A stretch of DNA of 64,000 nucleotides, from NCBI GenBank assembly GCA_910574475.1, contig CAJTAT010000003.1:310001-374000 (forward strand), in the 5' to 3' direction. Below the pieces are notes generated by a model. It saw only the letters and a list, made by a program, of their open reading frames with translations, did no database searches and had not been told where the DNA came from. Each line of letters opens with the position of its first letter. Position 1 is the stretch's first letter. Positions 53,816 through 62,777 of the stretch are shown here, piece after piece. The stretch comes from Clostridia bacterium (GTDB taxonomy: Bacteria; Bacillota; Clostridia; Lachnospirales; Lachnospiraceae). The position numbers were made by a program, and so were the translations under genes.

Positions 53816-54591
53816 GCCATATACCTTCCTTTTAGGTCATAAACCATGTCCATATATAGTCCTTTGCAGCCTTCTTCGTCTCCCTTTTCAATCATCTGAA
53901 CACAAGGAGATAAATATGCTCTCCAGATTTCCTCATAAATTGCTTGGGAATCTGTCAAGCGCCCAATACGGTTCACAATCGTGGGGGCAATATTGTAATA
54001 TTCCCTTACCAGGGCTTCTCCCTCTTCTGTGGAGAGAAGGTAATGATCCCGGTAATCTCGAAGAAGCTGAAGTTCATAACAGTCATCAGGCTTTCCCTGA
54101 CTCTCGCAAACTGCCGTGGTGATATAGCACAATTTTCTGTGAAATCCACTTTCTATCTTTTCGTAGGAAGCCTTCCCCACAGAAGTTTTAAAGGCCTCAT
54201 TCCATTTTTCTACAATCAGATCAGTCAATGGTTCTGCAGACTGCCCCTTTTGCTCTAAAATGGCTGGAAACAGGAACACAGCTAATGTCATATTAAAATC
54301 AATGAGCTTTTCACTCCTCTTTCCCTTTTTAGGAATACGATCCAACTCTTCTCCAGCCGCATTTACCAAGTGCTCTGCCAATTTTTCCAGCCACTCCTGA
54401 GGCTTCTCCTCCATCTCGTAGACTTTTTCAATGGCATCTATCACTTCTATGTATTTGCGAAGATAAGCCTGAAACCCTTCCGGGTACTTATCTTTTTTAA
54501 AAGATATCATAGGACTGCCTGCTTGAAAGAGCATATCTTCGATTCCCTGCATTGCCTGATTATAATACTGCCCATATACAACCACATCCAT
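53812..54591 (-). CDS. CFI-box C-terminal domain protein
   Basis: The protein is 259 aa. The N-terminal ~150 residues are helical and not recognised. The C-terminal part HRKLCYITTAVCESQGKPDD, CYELQLLRDYRDHYLLSTEE, REYYNIAPTIVNRIGR matches the CFI-box-CTERM domain, whose function is unknown. It is tightly packed between yebC and metY, so the three are likely co-transcribed. Confidence 0.75.
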   Translation of the reverse strand: MDVVVYGQYYNQAMQGIEDMLFQAGSPMISFKKDKYPEGFQAYLRKYIEVIDAIEKVYEMEEKPQEWLEKLAEHLVNAAGEELDRIPKKGKRSEKLIDFNMTLAVFLFPAILEQKGQSAEPLTDLIVEKWNEAFKTSVGKASYEKIESGFHRKLCYITTAVCESQGKPDDCYELQLLRDYRDHYLLSTEEGEALVREYYNIAPTIVNRIGRLTDSQAIYEEIWRAYLSPCVQMIEKGDEEGCKGLYMDMVYDLKGRYMA

Positions 54592-55323
54592 TTATGCTTC
54601 CTCCCAGTTATGGTACACGTTCTGGACATCATCGTCCTCATCCAGAAGATCCAATGTTTTCTGTAAATTCTTTCTATCATTTTCATCTGCCAGTACCACA
54701 TAATTTTGAGGAATCATGGTCACTTCTGCCTGTGCCATCACAATACCTTCATTTTCTAAGGCCTGTCTCACCTCACTGAAAGAATCGGGATCCGTAAGAA
54801 TTTCAAAGCTGTCTTCTTCCTCGGAAAAATCTTCTGCTCCTGCATCCAGCGCCAGCATCATCAGATCATCGGGATCTTTGTCACATTCCTCCCTGTCAAT
54901 TATAATCTGGCCCTTCTGATCAAACATATATGACACACACCCTTGTGTTCCCACAGAACCGTTCCCTTTGGTAAAAGCGCTTCTCACATTGGCCGCTGTC
55001 CGGTTCTTGTTGTCTGTGAGAGCATCTACGATAATGGCGGTCCCTCCTGGACCGTAGCCTTCATAGGAAACGTACTCATAGTTTACAGCATTGGCATTGC
55101 CTGCGGCCTTTTTGATTCCCCGCTCAATGGTATCATTTGGCATATTGTTGGCTTTTGCCTTGGCAATTACATCGCGGAGTCTGCTATTGTTATTTGGATC
55201 TGGTCCTCCTTCTTTTACAGCTACAGCAATCTCACGACCGATGATTGTGAAGATTTTTCCTCTTGCTGCATCGTTTTTTTCTTTTTTATGCTTTATGTTT
55301 GCAAATTTTGAATGTCCTGACAT
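54592..55323 (-). CDS. yebC: YebC/PmpR-family protein (DNA-binding/translation factor)
   Basis: The 243-aa protein has [80 protein letters not shown] and [20 protein letters not shown]. Members are described as transcription regulators and, in Firmicutes, as factors easing ribosome stalls. ATG 55321-55323 is 8 nt after GAGGAG. Confidence 0.95.
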   Translation of the reverse strand: MSGHSKFANIKHKKEKNDAARGKIFTIIGREIAVAVKEGGPDPNNNSRLRDVIAKAKANNMPNDTIERGIKKAAGNANAVNYEYVSYEGYGPGGTAIIVDALTDNKNRTAANVRSAFTKGNGSVGTQGCVSYMFDQKGQIIIDREECDKDPDDLMMLALDAGAEDFSEEEDSFEILTDPDSFSEVRQALENEGIVMAQAEVTMIPQNYVVLADENDRKNLQKTLDLLDEDDDVQNVYHNWEEA

Positions 55324-55415
55324 GTAAACACTCCTCTTCCTCTTGGTCTTTTGTGCGGGTTGCAGTGTCATTCGCGAAACCTTCGGTTTCCCTCATTCAC
55401 GGGCTTCGCCCTATG

Positions 55416-55470
55416 AAAACTGCCAGAGGCAAATTCGCCTGCAAGCAGGCAATTTGGCTCTGGCAGTTTT
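55416..55470. repeat. Large palindromic element with two small hairpins beside it
   Basis: AAAACTGCCAGAGGCAAATT and AATTTGGCTCTGGCAGTTTT face each other around GCCTGC/GCAGGC, giving an imperfect ~26-bp stem. Just upstream lie GAAACC-TTC-GGTTTC (55377-55391) and GGGC-TTC-GCCC (55401-55411). The group fills the gap between mazF and yebC. It looks like a dispersed REP-type element rather than a simple terminator. Confidence 0.7.
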
Positions 55471-55528
55471 CGCACTGCTCATTGCCTACGTGTAGTTTAT
55501 CATTATTTGCTGGAGATGGCAAGGTTTA

Positions 55529-55876
55529 TTATGTATCCAGTTCCAGGCTTACGCGTAGGGCTTCGTTTACTCGGGACAGTACATTTTCGTCCAGATGACA
55601 GACTTTGTCTCTCAAGCGCTGTTTATCTATTGTACGAAGCTGCTCCAGCAGTATGACAGAATCCTTTACAATCTGACACTGCTTAGTGCTTAGTTCCACA
55701 TGGGTGGGAAGCTTCGCTTTATTCATTTTGGATGTTATGGCTGCCACAATCACAGTAGGGCTATGGCGATTTCCCGTGTCATTTTGTATAATCAAAACAG
55801 GGCGGATTCCTCCCTGCTCAGAACCAACCACGGGACGAAGATCTGCATAATAAATATCTCCTCGTCGAATAATCAA
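55529..55876 (-). CDS. mazF: MazF/PemK-family endoribonuclease toxin (EndoA-like)
   Basis: The protein is about 115 aa. [40 protein letters not shown] and [19 protein letters not shown] are near-canonical for the Firmicutes NdoA/EndoA mRNA interferase. The TTG at 55874-55876 gives the usual MIIRRGD start, 10 nt after GGAG. A GTG at 55883-55885 would leave one base after GGAG. No recognisable MazE antitoxin precedes it. Confidence 0.9.
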   Translation of the reverse strand: MIIRRGDIYYADLRPVVGSEQGGIRPVLIIQNDTGNRHSPTVIVAAITSKMNKAKLPTHVELSTKQCQIVKDSVILLEQLRTIDKQRLRDKVCHLDENVLSRVNEALRVSLELDT

Positions 55877-56113
55877 TACTTTCACACTCCGATTTTAGAA
55901 ATTCTTTTGGCTTTTTTATTTGCCACATCTGAAGTATTTCCAAAATTTCCTAGAGTATTCAAGTTATCTATTATTCCGTGGTTACTATCTCTTAAGAGTG
56001 CGCATATAGACAGAAAATCTGTGAATCGTAATTCCCCGCTAATTATAGTATATGATGTTGCTTTTTCGGATGTCAGCCCAGAGACACACTGGGTCTTACA
56101 AGATTTTTGGGCA

Positions 56114-56163
56114 TAAAAAAAGAAACAATCACCTTCGCTCATAGATGTTTTGATTGTTTCTTT
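56114..56163 (-). terminator. Intrinsic terminator of rex
   Basis: AAGAAACAATCA and TGATTGTTTCTT form a perfect 12-bp stem with a 19-nt loop, followed by TTTTTTT on the minus strand, just after the rex stop codon. The 228 bp from here to mazF hold an isolated TATAAT (56042-56047) but no gene I trust. Confidence 0.88.
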
Positions 56164-56170
56164 TCATCCG

Positions 56171-56812
56171 TCAGGAATGTTCTTTTTCATATCTTGTAAT
56201 ATTATAAGATAACTGCATCAGGCTTTCTGATAAATGTACGTTCTCTACCAACACACCCTCTGGAACGCGCAAATCTACATGGGCAAAATTCCAAATTGCT
56301 TTTATCCCATATGCCACGAGCAGGTCAGCCATCTCTGACGCCTTGGATTTGGGAAGTGTCAACGCTGCAATCTGAATCTCTTCCTCAGGAATAAACCGTT
56401 CCAGATCTTCCAGCATATGAATCTCAATTCCTCGAACACTCAGTCCCTTCAGCACTGGATTTACATCAAAAATACCTTTGATTACAAACCCCCGCTTTTC
56501 AAATGCTACATAATTCGCCAAAGCCTGCCCCAGATTGCCTCCTCCCACAATAATCATATTGTGCTTTTTGTCCAATCCCAAAATCTTACCAATCTCTTCA
56601 TACAAATATGCTACATTATATCCATATCCCTGCTGGCCAAAGCCGCCGAAGTTGTTCAAGTCCTGCCGGATCTGCGATGCTGTCACATGCATCCGTGCAC
56701 TCAGTTCACTGGATGAAATCCTTTCCACACCGCTTTCCAGAATCTCCCCAAGGTATCGGTAATAACGAGGAAGCCTTTTGATCACTGCCTTAGAAATTTC
56801 TCTTTCTTCCAT
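56171..56812 (-). CDS. rex: Redox-sensing transcriptional repressor Rex
   Basis: The 213-aa protein has an N-terminal winged helix (AVIKRLPRYYRYLGEILESG, ISSSELSARMHVTASQIRQD, LNNFGGFGQQGYGYNV) and a C-terminal Rossmann fold (MIIVGGGNLGQALANYVAFE). It senses the NADH/NAD+ ratio and represses fermentation and energy genes. It has its own promoter and terminator here. Confidence 0.96.
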   Translation of the reverse strand: MEEREISKAVIKRLPRYYRYLGEILESGVERISSSELSARMHVTASQIRQDLNNFGGFGQQGYGYNVAYLYEEIGKILGLDKKHNMIIVGGGNLGQALANYVAFEKRGFVIKGIFDVNPVLKGLSVRGIEIHMLEDLERFIPEEEIQIAALTLPKSKASEMADLLVAYGIKAIWNFAHVDLRVPEGVLVENVHLSESLMQLSYNITRYEKEHS

Positions 56813-56850
56813 ATGAAACCATACCTCATCAAGTATTTTATATCTTCATA

Positions 56851-56879
56851 ATTATATCTATTTGCAAAAATATTGTCAA
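56851..56879 (-). promoter_or_regulatory. Consensus sigma-A promoter of rex
   Basis: TTGACA (56874-56879), 17-bp spacer, TATAAT (56851-56856): both elements match consensus exactly. No Rex operator (TTGTTAA-type inverted repeat) is evident in it. Confidence 0.85.
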
Positions 56880-56934
56880 TGGGTTCTTCTAAAAACCTCA
56901 GCCACTACATTTATCCTGCAAATCCCCCTGCCCT

Positions 56935-58113
56935 TTACAGTTTGCGAATCAGGGCCATCCCTTCTACAAAATCAAAAATCTTTTTGTAGTAAGACAGATT
57001 TTCAGACTTTTTTTCCTGCTTTTTATCAGAGAGATAAACAATGCGAATACCAGCTTCTTTTGCAGCATGAACACCGCTCCTTGTCCCTTCAAAGACCAGC
57101 AGTTCCTTTCGGGAAAGGCCACTCTCTTTCAAGGCCAGTAAGTACAAATCAGCTCTTGATTTTTCTTCCTCTGATTCCTCTTTGCAGATGATAAGATCAA
57201 TCATCTCGCGAATTCCATCCTGTCTTAAGATTTGTTCTGTTTGATTTCTCATCTGTTCACTTATCAATCCCAGGAATAGTTTTTCTTCTTTTACAAGGGT
57301 AAAAATCTCTTTTAAATAGGGCCGCAAAAATTGACCATCCACAATCGCTTCCAGGGTGAACAAAACCCCTTTCAGTTTTTTTCTGGAAGGCTTTTTAGAT
57401 TCCAGGACCTTTTGTTTTTGTTCCTTCTGAAACATGTGATAGAGATCCGGGCGGTATTTTTTCGTCCTCAAAATAGACTGCTCCCTACGCCAGTCCTCCA
57501 CACTTTCATGGGCACCAGAAAGCAGAATAGGAGGAACCTCTTTCCCCCTCCACTCTTTTGGCCGGCTGTACTGAGGGTATTCCAGCAGATTATCATGAAA
57601 ACTTTCAAGCTCTGCCGAATCTGCGTTGTTCAAAACTCCTGGAACCAGACGGGAAATAGCGTCAATCATAACCATGGCTGGCAGTTCCCCGCCAGTCAGT
57701 ACATAATCCCCGATGGAGATAAAGTCTGTGACAATTTCTTCCAGAACTCTTTCATCCACTCCTTCATAGTGACCACAGAGAAAGATTAAATCTTCCTCCC
57801 TAGCAAGCTCCTGGGCCATGCTCTGATTGAATACGCTTCCCTGGGGAGTTACATAGATCACTCGGGCCTCATGTCCGATCCGCTCCTTTAAAGCCTCGCA
57901 TGCCTGATACACAGGCTCTGCCTGCATGACCATACCGGCGCCGCCCCCATAAGGATAGTCGTCCACCTTTCCATGCTTGTTGTCAGAATAGTCTCGAATA
58001 TTGAAAGCTTCCAACCTGATAGAGCCATTCTCAATTGCCCGTCCAATAATACTTGTATTTAAGCCTGTCAAAATCATTTCTGGGAACAAGGTAAGCACAT
58101 GGTAATTCATCAT
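56935..58113 (-). CDS. trmD: TrmD tRNA (guanine-37-N1)-methyltransferase fused to a degenerate HAD-like domain
   Basis: The protein is 392 aa; TrmD is normally ~240. Residues ~1-235 are standard TrmD: YHVLTLFPEMILTGLNTSII, DDYPYGGGAGMVMQAEPVYQ, LIFLCGHYEGVDERVLEEIV, DYVLTGGELPAMVMIDAISR. Residues ~255-392 look like a HAD-superfamily domain (VLFTLEAIVDGQ, LGLISEQMRNQ, LALKESGLSRKELLVFEGTR, SGVHAAKEAGIRIVYLSDKK). The HAD nucleophile motif DxD is T-x-E here, and the later acidic motif FEDS is FEGT, so phosphatase activity is unlikely. It starts by overlapping rimM (ATGATG). Confidence 0.93.
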   Translation of the reverse strand: MMNYHVLTLFPEMILTGLNTSIIGRAIENGSIRLEAFNIRDYSDNKHGKVDDYPYGGGAGMVMQAEPVYQACEALKERIGHEARVIYVTPQGSVFNQSMAQELAREEDLIFLCGHYEGVDERVLEEIVTDFISIGDYVLTGGELPAMVMIDAISRLVPGVLNNADSAELESFHDNLLEYPQYSRPKEWRGKEVPPILLSGAHESVEDWRREQSILRTKKYRPDLYHMFQKEQKQKVLESKKPSRKKLKGVLFTLEAIVDGQFLRPYLKEIFTLVKEEKLFLGLISEQMRNQTEQILRQDGIREMIDLIICKEESEEEKSRADLYLLALKESGLSRKELLVFEGTRSGVHAAKEAGIRIVYLSDKKQEKKSENLSYYKKIFDFVEGMALIRKL

Positions 58114-58619
58114 TCCAGCAACCCTTCCAACAGATGCACTGTCATCTTTTCTTCCTCTACCTTTACTTCTAAAATACAAGAGGGAATGGCAGGAAGCAAG
58201 ATTTCTTTTTTCTCCTCTGTCTCCACCACATAGACATCATTGGCCCCTGTCTTTAGTACATCTGTCAGGACGCCCAAAAGCTCTCCCTGATCTGTCCATA
58301 CTTTCATACCCAAAAGATCAACGATAAAATTTTCATTTTCTGCCAAGGGGACTGCCTGCTCTCTGGCGATCAAAAGATCCTTTCCTTTATATTTTTCAAT
58401 TTCATTTATATCATTAAATTCCCTGAACTTTAAAATGACCTGTTTCCTAAAAAATTTCACGCTAGTCACTTCCAGGGATTTATATTCATTTCCAGTGTCT
58501 AGAAATACATGTTTTAAATCACAAAAGCGTTCTTTGTCGTCTGTGGTAGGGTATACCTTTACTTCTCCTTTTAAACCATGTGTAGAAGCAATGACGCCTA
58601 CTCTCAAATATGGTTCCAT
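58110..58619 (-). CDS. rimM: Ribosome maturation factor RimM
   Basis: The 169-aa protein has the N-terminal YLRVGVIASTHGLKGEVKVY and the C-terminal PRC-barrel part (IVDLLGMKVWTDQGELLGVL, ANDVYVVETEEKKEILLPAI). It helps 16S rRNA 3'-domain processing and S19 assembly. It overlaps trmD. Confidence 0.95.
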   Translation of the reverse strand: MEPYLRVGVIASTHGLKGEVKVYPTTDDKERFCDLKHVFLDTGNEYKSLEVTSVKFFRKQVILKFREFNDINEIEKYKGKDLLIAREQAVPLAENENFIVDLLGMKVWTDQGELLGVLTDVLKTGANDVYVVETEEKKEILLPAIPSCILEVKVEEEKMTVHLLEGLLE

Positions 58620-58677
58620 AACCCCTCCGTAATCTCCTGTAAAGCGAGAACAGCGGGTGTCTCCACCCGCCTTGCTT

Positions 58678-58908
58678 TTACTGTAATATCTCTACTACAA
58701 CTTTCTTCTCTTCCTTTGATGCTGCTGCTTTTACAACACAGCGTATGGCTTTGGCGATACGGCCTTGCTTACCAATCACCTTTCCCATATCCGATGGAGC
58801 CACGCGAAGCTCAACTAGAATGGACTTCTCATTCTCTGTCTCTGTAACAGCAACTTCCTCGGGATGCTCCACCAGTGATTTTGCAATCACCTCTACTAGT
58901 TCTTTCAT
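58678..58908 (-). CDS. khpA: KH-domain RNA-binding protein KhpA (YlqC)
   Basis: The 76-aa single KH domain has the GxxG loop in MGKVIGKQGRIAKAIRCVVK. It is a partner of KhpB/Jag in RNA regulation in Firmicutes. It sits in its usual place between rpsP and rimM and starts after GGAGGTGAAAA. Confidence 0.93.
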   Translation of the reverse strand: MKELVEVIAKSLVEHPEEVAVTETENEKSILVELRVAPSDMGKVIGKQGRIAKAIRCVVKAAASKEEKKVVVEILQ

Positions 58909-58949
58909 TTTTCACCTCCGAATGGGCTGCTTTTCAAAAGCTCTGTGGC

Positions 58950-59195
58950 TTACTTTTCTACACCAGCGGCCTTCAGGATTTTTCCTACTACCTCTGTAGG
59001 CTGTGCGCCGTTTGCCAGCCATTTCTTTGCTGCCTCAAGGTCTACATTGAATGTGCTGGGGTCTGTGCTTGGATCATAAGTACCAATCTCCTCGATGAAT
59101 CTGCCATCTCTCGGGGATCTGGAATCTGCTACTACAATTCTATAGAAAGGAGCTTTCTTCTGACCCATTCTTCTCAACCGAATCTTTACTGCCAT
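58950..59195 (-). CDS. rpsP: Ribosomal protein S16
   Basis: The 81-aa protein has [40 protein letters not shown] and [23 protein letters not shown] 59193-59195 is 7 nt after GGAGG. It is a 30S assembly protein. Confidence 0.97.
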   Translation of the reverse strand: MAVKIRLRRMGQKKAPFYRIVVADSRSPRDGRFIEEIGTYDPSTDPSTFNVDLEAAKKWLANGAQPTEVVGKILKAAGVEK

Positions 59196-59228
59196 CTCTT
59201 TCACCTCCAAAATAATCTTTTTTAATAT

Positions 59229-60578
59229 TTAAAAGGGCATCTTAAAACGTCCCCTTTTACCGAATCCTTTACCGCCCATCAGGCCGGGCATCTGCTTCAT
59301 CATCTTGCGCATCTGCTCAAACTGCTTTACCAGACGGTTTACCTCTGCAATATCCACACCTGCACCTTTGGCAATCCGGTGCTTCCTGGATGGATTTAAA
59401 ATATCGGGATTTGCCCTTTCCTTTGGGGTCATGGAAAGAATAATAGCCTCGATCCGGGCCATTTTCTTCTCATCAACAGCCGCCTCCAGGTCTTTCATCT
59501 GACTGCCCAATCCCGGCATCATGGACAAAACACTGGCCATACCACCCATTTTTTTCATCTGGTTCATGCTTTCCAGATAATCGTCAAAGCCAAACTGAGC
59601 CTTCTTAAGCTTCTGCGTCATGGCCTTGGCTTTTTCTTCGTCCACATTTTCCTGAGCTTTCTCAATCAGCGTAAGCACATCGCCCATTCCCAGAATCCGA
59701 GATGCCATACGATCAGGATAAAACTGTTCCAGATCGGAGAGCTTCTCCCCCATACCAATATATAAAATAGGCTTGCCAGTCACTGCTTTTATAGAAAGTG
59801 CCGCCCCGCCCCGGGTATCACCGTCCAGCTTTGTCAAAATGACTCCGTCAATCCCTATCTTTTCATCAAATACACTGGCTACATTGACTGCATCCTGTCC
59901 TGTCATAGCGTCCACAGTCAAAATAGCTTCATCAATGGACAGGTTTTCTTTGAGCTCCTGAAGCTCCGCCATCATATCCTCATCCACATGAAGCCGGCCA
60001 GCCGTATCCAGAATTACTACATTAAAGCCATTTTTACGGGCATGTTCGTATGCACCCTTGGCAATATTTACTGGCTTCTGGTTTTCTCCCATGGAGAACA
60101 CTTCCACGCCCTGTTTCTCGCCATTGACCTGAAGCTGCTTGATAGCAGCCGGCCGATAAACATCACAGGCTACGAGTAAGGGCTTTCTGCCCTTCGCTTT
60201 CAGCTTGCCCGCAATTTTAGCAGCCGTGGTCGTCTTACCTGCTCCTTGAAGTCCCATCATCATCAGGACTGTTACATCGCTGCCGCCCTTTAGCCTAAGC
60301 TCAGTCGTCTCGCTTCCCATCAGGCGGATCATCTCTTCATGTACAATCTTGATCACCATCTGTCCTGGGGTCAGGCTGTTAAGCACATCGCTTCCCACCG
60401 CCCGCTCTTCCACAGACTTAATGAACTGCTTGACCACTTTAAAGCTGACATCTGCCTCCAAAAGAGCCATCTTTACTTCTTTCAGAGAAGCCTTCACATC
60501 CGCTTCCGTCAGCCGACCCTTTCCCCGCAGATTCCTGAATACATTTTGCAATTTATCGGATAAGCTCTCAAATGCCAT
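59229..60578 (-). CDS. ffh: Signal recognition particle protein Ffh
   Basis: The 449-aa protein has an N domain, a G domain with the P-loop LMMGLQGAGKTTTAAKIAGK, VDTAGRLH-type VVILDTAGRLHVDEDMMAEL and ILTKLDGDTRGGAALSIKAV, then a Met-rich M domain ending MMKQMPGLMGGKGFGKRGRF. It delivers membrane and secreted proteins to the translocon with 4.5S/6S RNA and FtsY. Confidence 0.97.
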   Translation of the reverse strand: MAFESLSDKLQNVFRNLRGKGRLTEADVKASLKEVKMALLEADVSFKVVKQFIKSVEERAVGSDVLNSLTPGQMVIKIVHEEMIRLMGSETTELRLKGGSDVTVLMMMGLQGAGKTTTAAKIAGKLKAKGRKPLLVACDVYRPAAIKQLQVNGEKQGVEVFSMGENQKPVNIAKGAYEHARKNGFNVVILDTAGRLHVDEDMMAELQELKENLSIDEAILTVDAMTGQDAVNVASVFDEKIGIDGVILTKLDGDTRGGAALSIKAVTGKPILYIGMGEKLSDLEQFYPDRMASRILGMGDVLTLIEKAQENVDEEKAKAMTQKLKKAQFGFDDYLESMNQMKKMGGMASVLSMMPGLGSQMKDLEAAVDEKKMARIEAIILSMTPKERANPDILNPSRKHRIAKGAGVDIAEVNRLVKQFEQMRKMMKQMPGLMGGKGFGKRGRFKMPF

Positions 60579-60911
60579 CTACAAATTCTCCAATATGCTG
60601 TTCAACTGCTGGATGAGTTTTTCCTTATCTGGCTGTTTGGTTTCCCGAAGGGAGGATTCCATCTTCTCCACTCTGCCTTTTATTGCCAGAAACCGCTCCA
60701 CCAGATGTAACTTGGATTCATATTCCTGCAAAATTTTATTGCAGCGCTTGATCAAATCATGGACACCCTGGCGACTGATTCCCCGCTCAGATGCCACCTC
60801 ACTAAAAGAGTAGTCGCGAAAGACTACATCTTCATATATCTGCTTTTGATGGTCTGTAAGCAGCTCTCCATAAAAATCAAAGAGCAGCGTCTGTTCCAAA
60901 ATTTTCTCCAT
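60579..60911 (-). CDS. ylxM: YlxM family helix-turn-helix protein
   Basis: The 110-aa protein has a sigma-70 region-4-like helix-turn-helix (LLTDHQKQIYEDVVFRDYSF, SEVASERGISRQGVHDLIKR) and a coiled C-terminus. It lies directly before ffh, as in most Firmicutes, and is linked to SRP function. ATG 60909-60911 follows AGGTGATTC. Confidence 0.92.
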   Translation of the reverse strand: MEKILEQTLLFDFYGELLTDHQKQIYEDVVFRDYSFSEVASERGISRQGVHDLIKRCNKILQEYESKLHLVERFLAIKGRVEKMESSLRETKQPDKEKLIQQLNSILENL

Positions 60912-60991
60912 ATGAATCACCTGCTTGACTATCATACACAAAAAACATAAGGGTGTCAAGTAGTTTTTATTTACAAACTTACGTTCTTATC

Positions 60992-62686
60992 TCAAGAGTT
61001 TTTCCCTATCAAAACCTTTTTTCCACAAAAAGCAAATCCATACTTTCTTATTTTCTCCTTTGAAACGCCTTTCTCTATAAGAATAGCATCATAGTTCTTC
61101 TTCTCTATCTGCTGCAAAGCTGCCTCTATCGTATCGGATAAATCCTTCTCGTCCTCCGCATCCTGAACCTTAAATTCCAGTATCATTCCATCGTCATCCC
61201 CTTTTGGCTCCAGCATTACATCATATCGTCCAAAACCACTCTCCCGATTGGAGGTTACGATATACCGGTCGGCCAGCTCCACCAGAAGGCCTAATACAAA
61301 GCCATGATAAAAGCGCTCCGGCTCCATAGCTTCTGAGGGCTTATTTCCAACATCAAAGCTGCTAAAGGTAGCAAGTGCCACTTTATTCATATAATAATTC
61401 ATAACCTTTAAATCGTCTGCCAGCAACGCTTTAATAAATTCGTTGTACTCTCTTCTACTGCTGCGGAACCAATCCCTCACCATAATATAAAACATCCGCT
61501 TCACCTCACGATTTGTAAGGGTCAGCTCATAGTCTGGAGGCTCTATAGATTCCCAGTCCTCCTCGTAATGAAGCACCTTCAGATAGCCGCTGGCCAGCAA
61601 AAGACTCCAGATTCCATCTTCATTCCCATCCAATTCCCCATACACAATTTGTTCATCGATAGGAGTTATAATTGACTGACCGGAAATTAAATCTTCGAAT
61701 TCCTTCTTAATATCTGCACTTCCCTCCCGAATCAGCTTTCCTACCAGACTATTAGAGCTGGAATTGGCCCAATAGGCGCCTGCTTTCCTTTTATCCAAAT
61801 AGTTTAAAACAGACCAGGGATTATAAATGTCAGTATAGCTCCCAAAAGTAAAACCATCATACCAGCTTTTCACCTCTTGTCTTTTATCTGACATTCCAAA
61901 TTCATCCAGTGCTACAAATACCTCTTCCTCTGTAAATCCAAAGCTATCCGCATACTTCTCCGACGTAGTTGTCACCACTTCCAGATTATTCAAATCAGAA
62001 AAGATGGATTCCCTGCTTACTCTTGTAATTCCTGTCATAATAGCTCTATCCAAATACGGATTTGTTTTAAAGGTTGCATTAAATAGGCTCCTGGTAAAGG
62101 ACACCAATTCTTCCCAATACCCATTTACATAAGCCTCCTGCATGGGGGTATCATACTCATCCAGCAGAATAATCACCTTTTTCTTATAATAACGGGACAA
62201 AAAGGAAGAAAGATAATGAATACTCATCGTAGCATCTTCATCATTCATCGTCTCTGATATTCGATTAAAATATTCCTTTTCTCTAATATCTAAGAGGTCC
62301 CCTTCCAAAAGGAATCGGTTTTCCAAGTACAGATTCATTAATATCTGACAAATTCTATAACGAATTTTTTTATATCTATTTTCCTTTACATTGGCAAAAG
62401 AAAGACTAATCACCGGATAAGTTCCCTGAAGCTTTCTGTACTCCTCCTGCTTCCAAATGGAAAGTCCCTGGAACAAATCATCCCTCCCAGCATACTTTAC
62501 AGAAAAAAACTGCTCCGTCATGCTCATAGTCAGCGTTTTCCCAAAGCGCCTTGGGCGGGCTATTAAAGTTACACCATCTTTATTTTCCCACCATTCTTCA
62601 ATAAACTTTGTTTTATCCACATAGAAGCAATCATTTTCTCTTATGGTTTCAAAACTTTGAAGTCCAATTCCTACAACTCTCACCAT
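60992..62686 (-). CDS. AAA-ATPase-like / PD-(D/E)XK nuclease-superfamily protein
   Basis: The protein is 564 aa. Residues ~1-320 are the AAA-ATPase-like domain (ENDCFYVDKTKFIEEWWENK, a P-loop-like IARPRRFGKTLTMSMTEQFF, and Walker B in KKVIILLDEYDTPMQEAYVN). The C-terminal ~130 residues resemble the associated PD-(D/E)XK domain (GFGRYDVMLEPKGDDDGMIL, EFKVQDAEDEKDLSDTIEAA). The family is large and often multicopy in gut anaerobes; it is predicted to be mobile or defence-related but is uncharacterised. Confidence 0.85.
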   Translation of the reverse strand: MVRVVGIGLQSFETIRENDCFYVDKTKFIEEWWENKDGVTLIARPRRFGKTLTMSMTEQFFSVKYAGRDDLFQGLSIWKQEEYRKLQGTYPVISLSFANVKENRYKKIRYRICQILMNLYLENRFLLEGDLLDIREKEYFNRISETMNDEDATMSIHYLSSFLSRYYKKKVIILLDEYDTPMQEAYVNGYWEELVSFTRSLFNATFKTNPYLDRAIMTGITRVSRESIFSDLNNLEVVTTTSEKYADSFGFTEEEVFVALDEFGMSDKRQEVKSWYDGFTFGSYTDIYNPWSVLNYLDKRKAGAYWANSSSNSLVGKLIREGSADIKKEFEDLISGQSIITPIDEQIVYGELDGNEDGIWSLLLASGYLKVLHYEEDWESIEPPDYELTLTNREVKRMFYIMVRDWFRSSRREYNEFIKALLADDLKVMNYYMNKVALATFSSFDVGNKPSEAMEPERFYHGFVLGLLVELADRYIVTSNRESGFGRYDVMLEPKGDDDGMILEFKVQDAEDEKDLSDTIEAALQQIEKKNYDAILIEKGVSKEKIRKYGFAFCGKKVLIGKNS

Positions 62687-62777
62687 ACTCTAAGTCGCCG
62701 CCTTTCCTTACTTTACCTTATAATCTTTCCAAATCATACGAGTCCAGGGCCTTTTGTCTCATTCTTATATAAGGCAT

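Noticed and set aside
55882-56142. 86-codon minus-strand frame just upstream of mazF, in the position of an antitoxin
   Set aside because: Its only ATG lies in the loop of the rex terminator, it has no ribosome binding site, and the sequence does not resemble MazE or any ribbon-helix-helix antitoxin.
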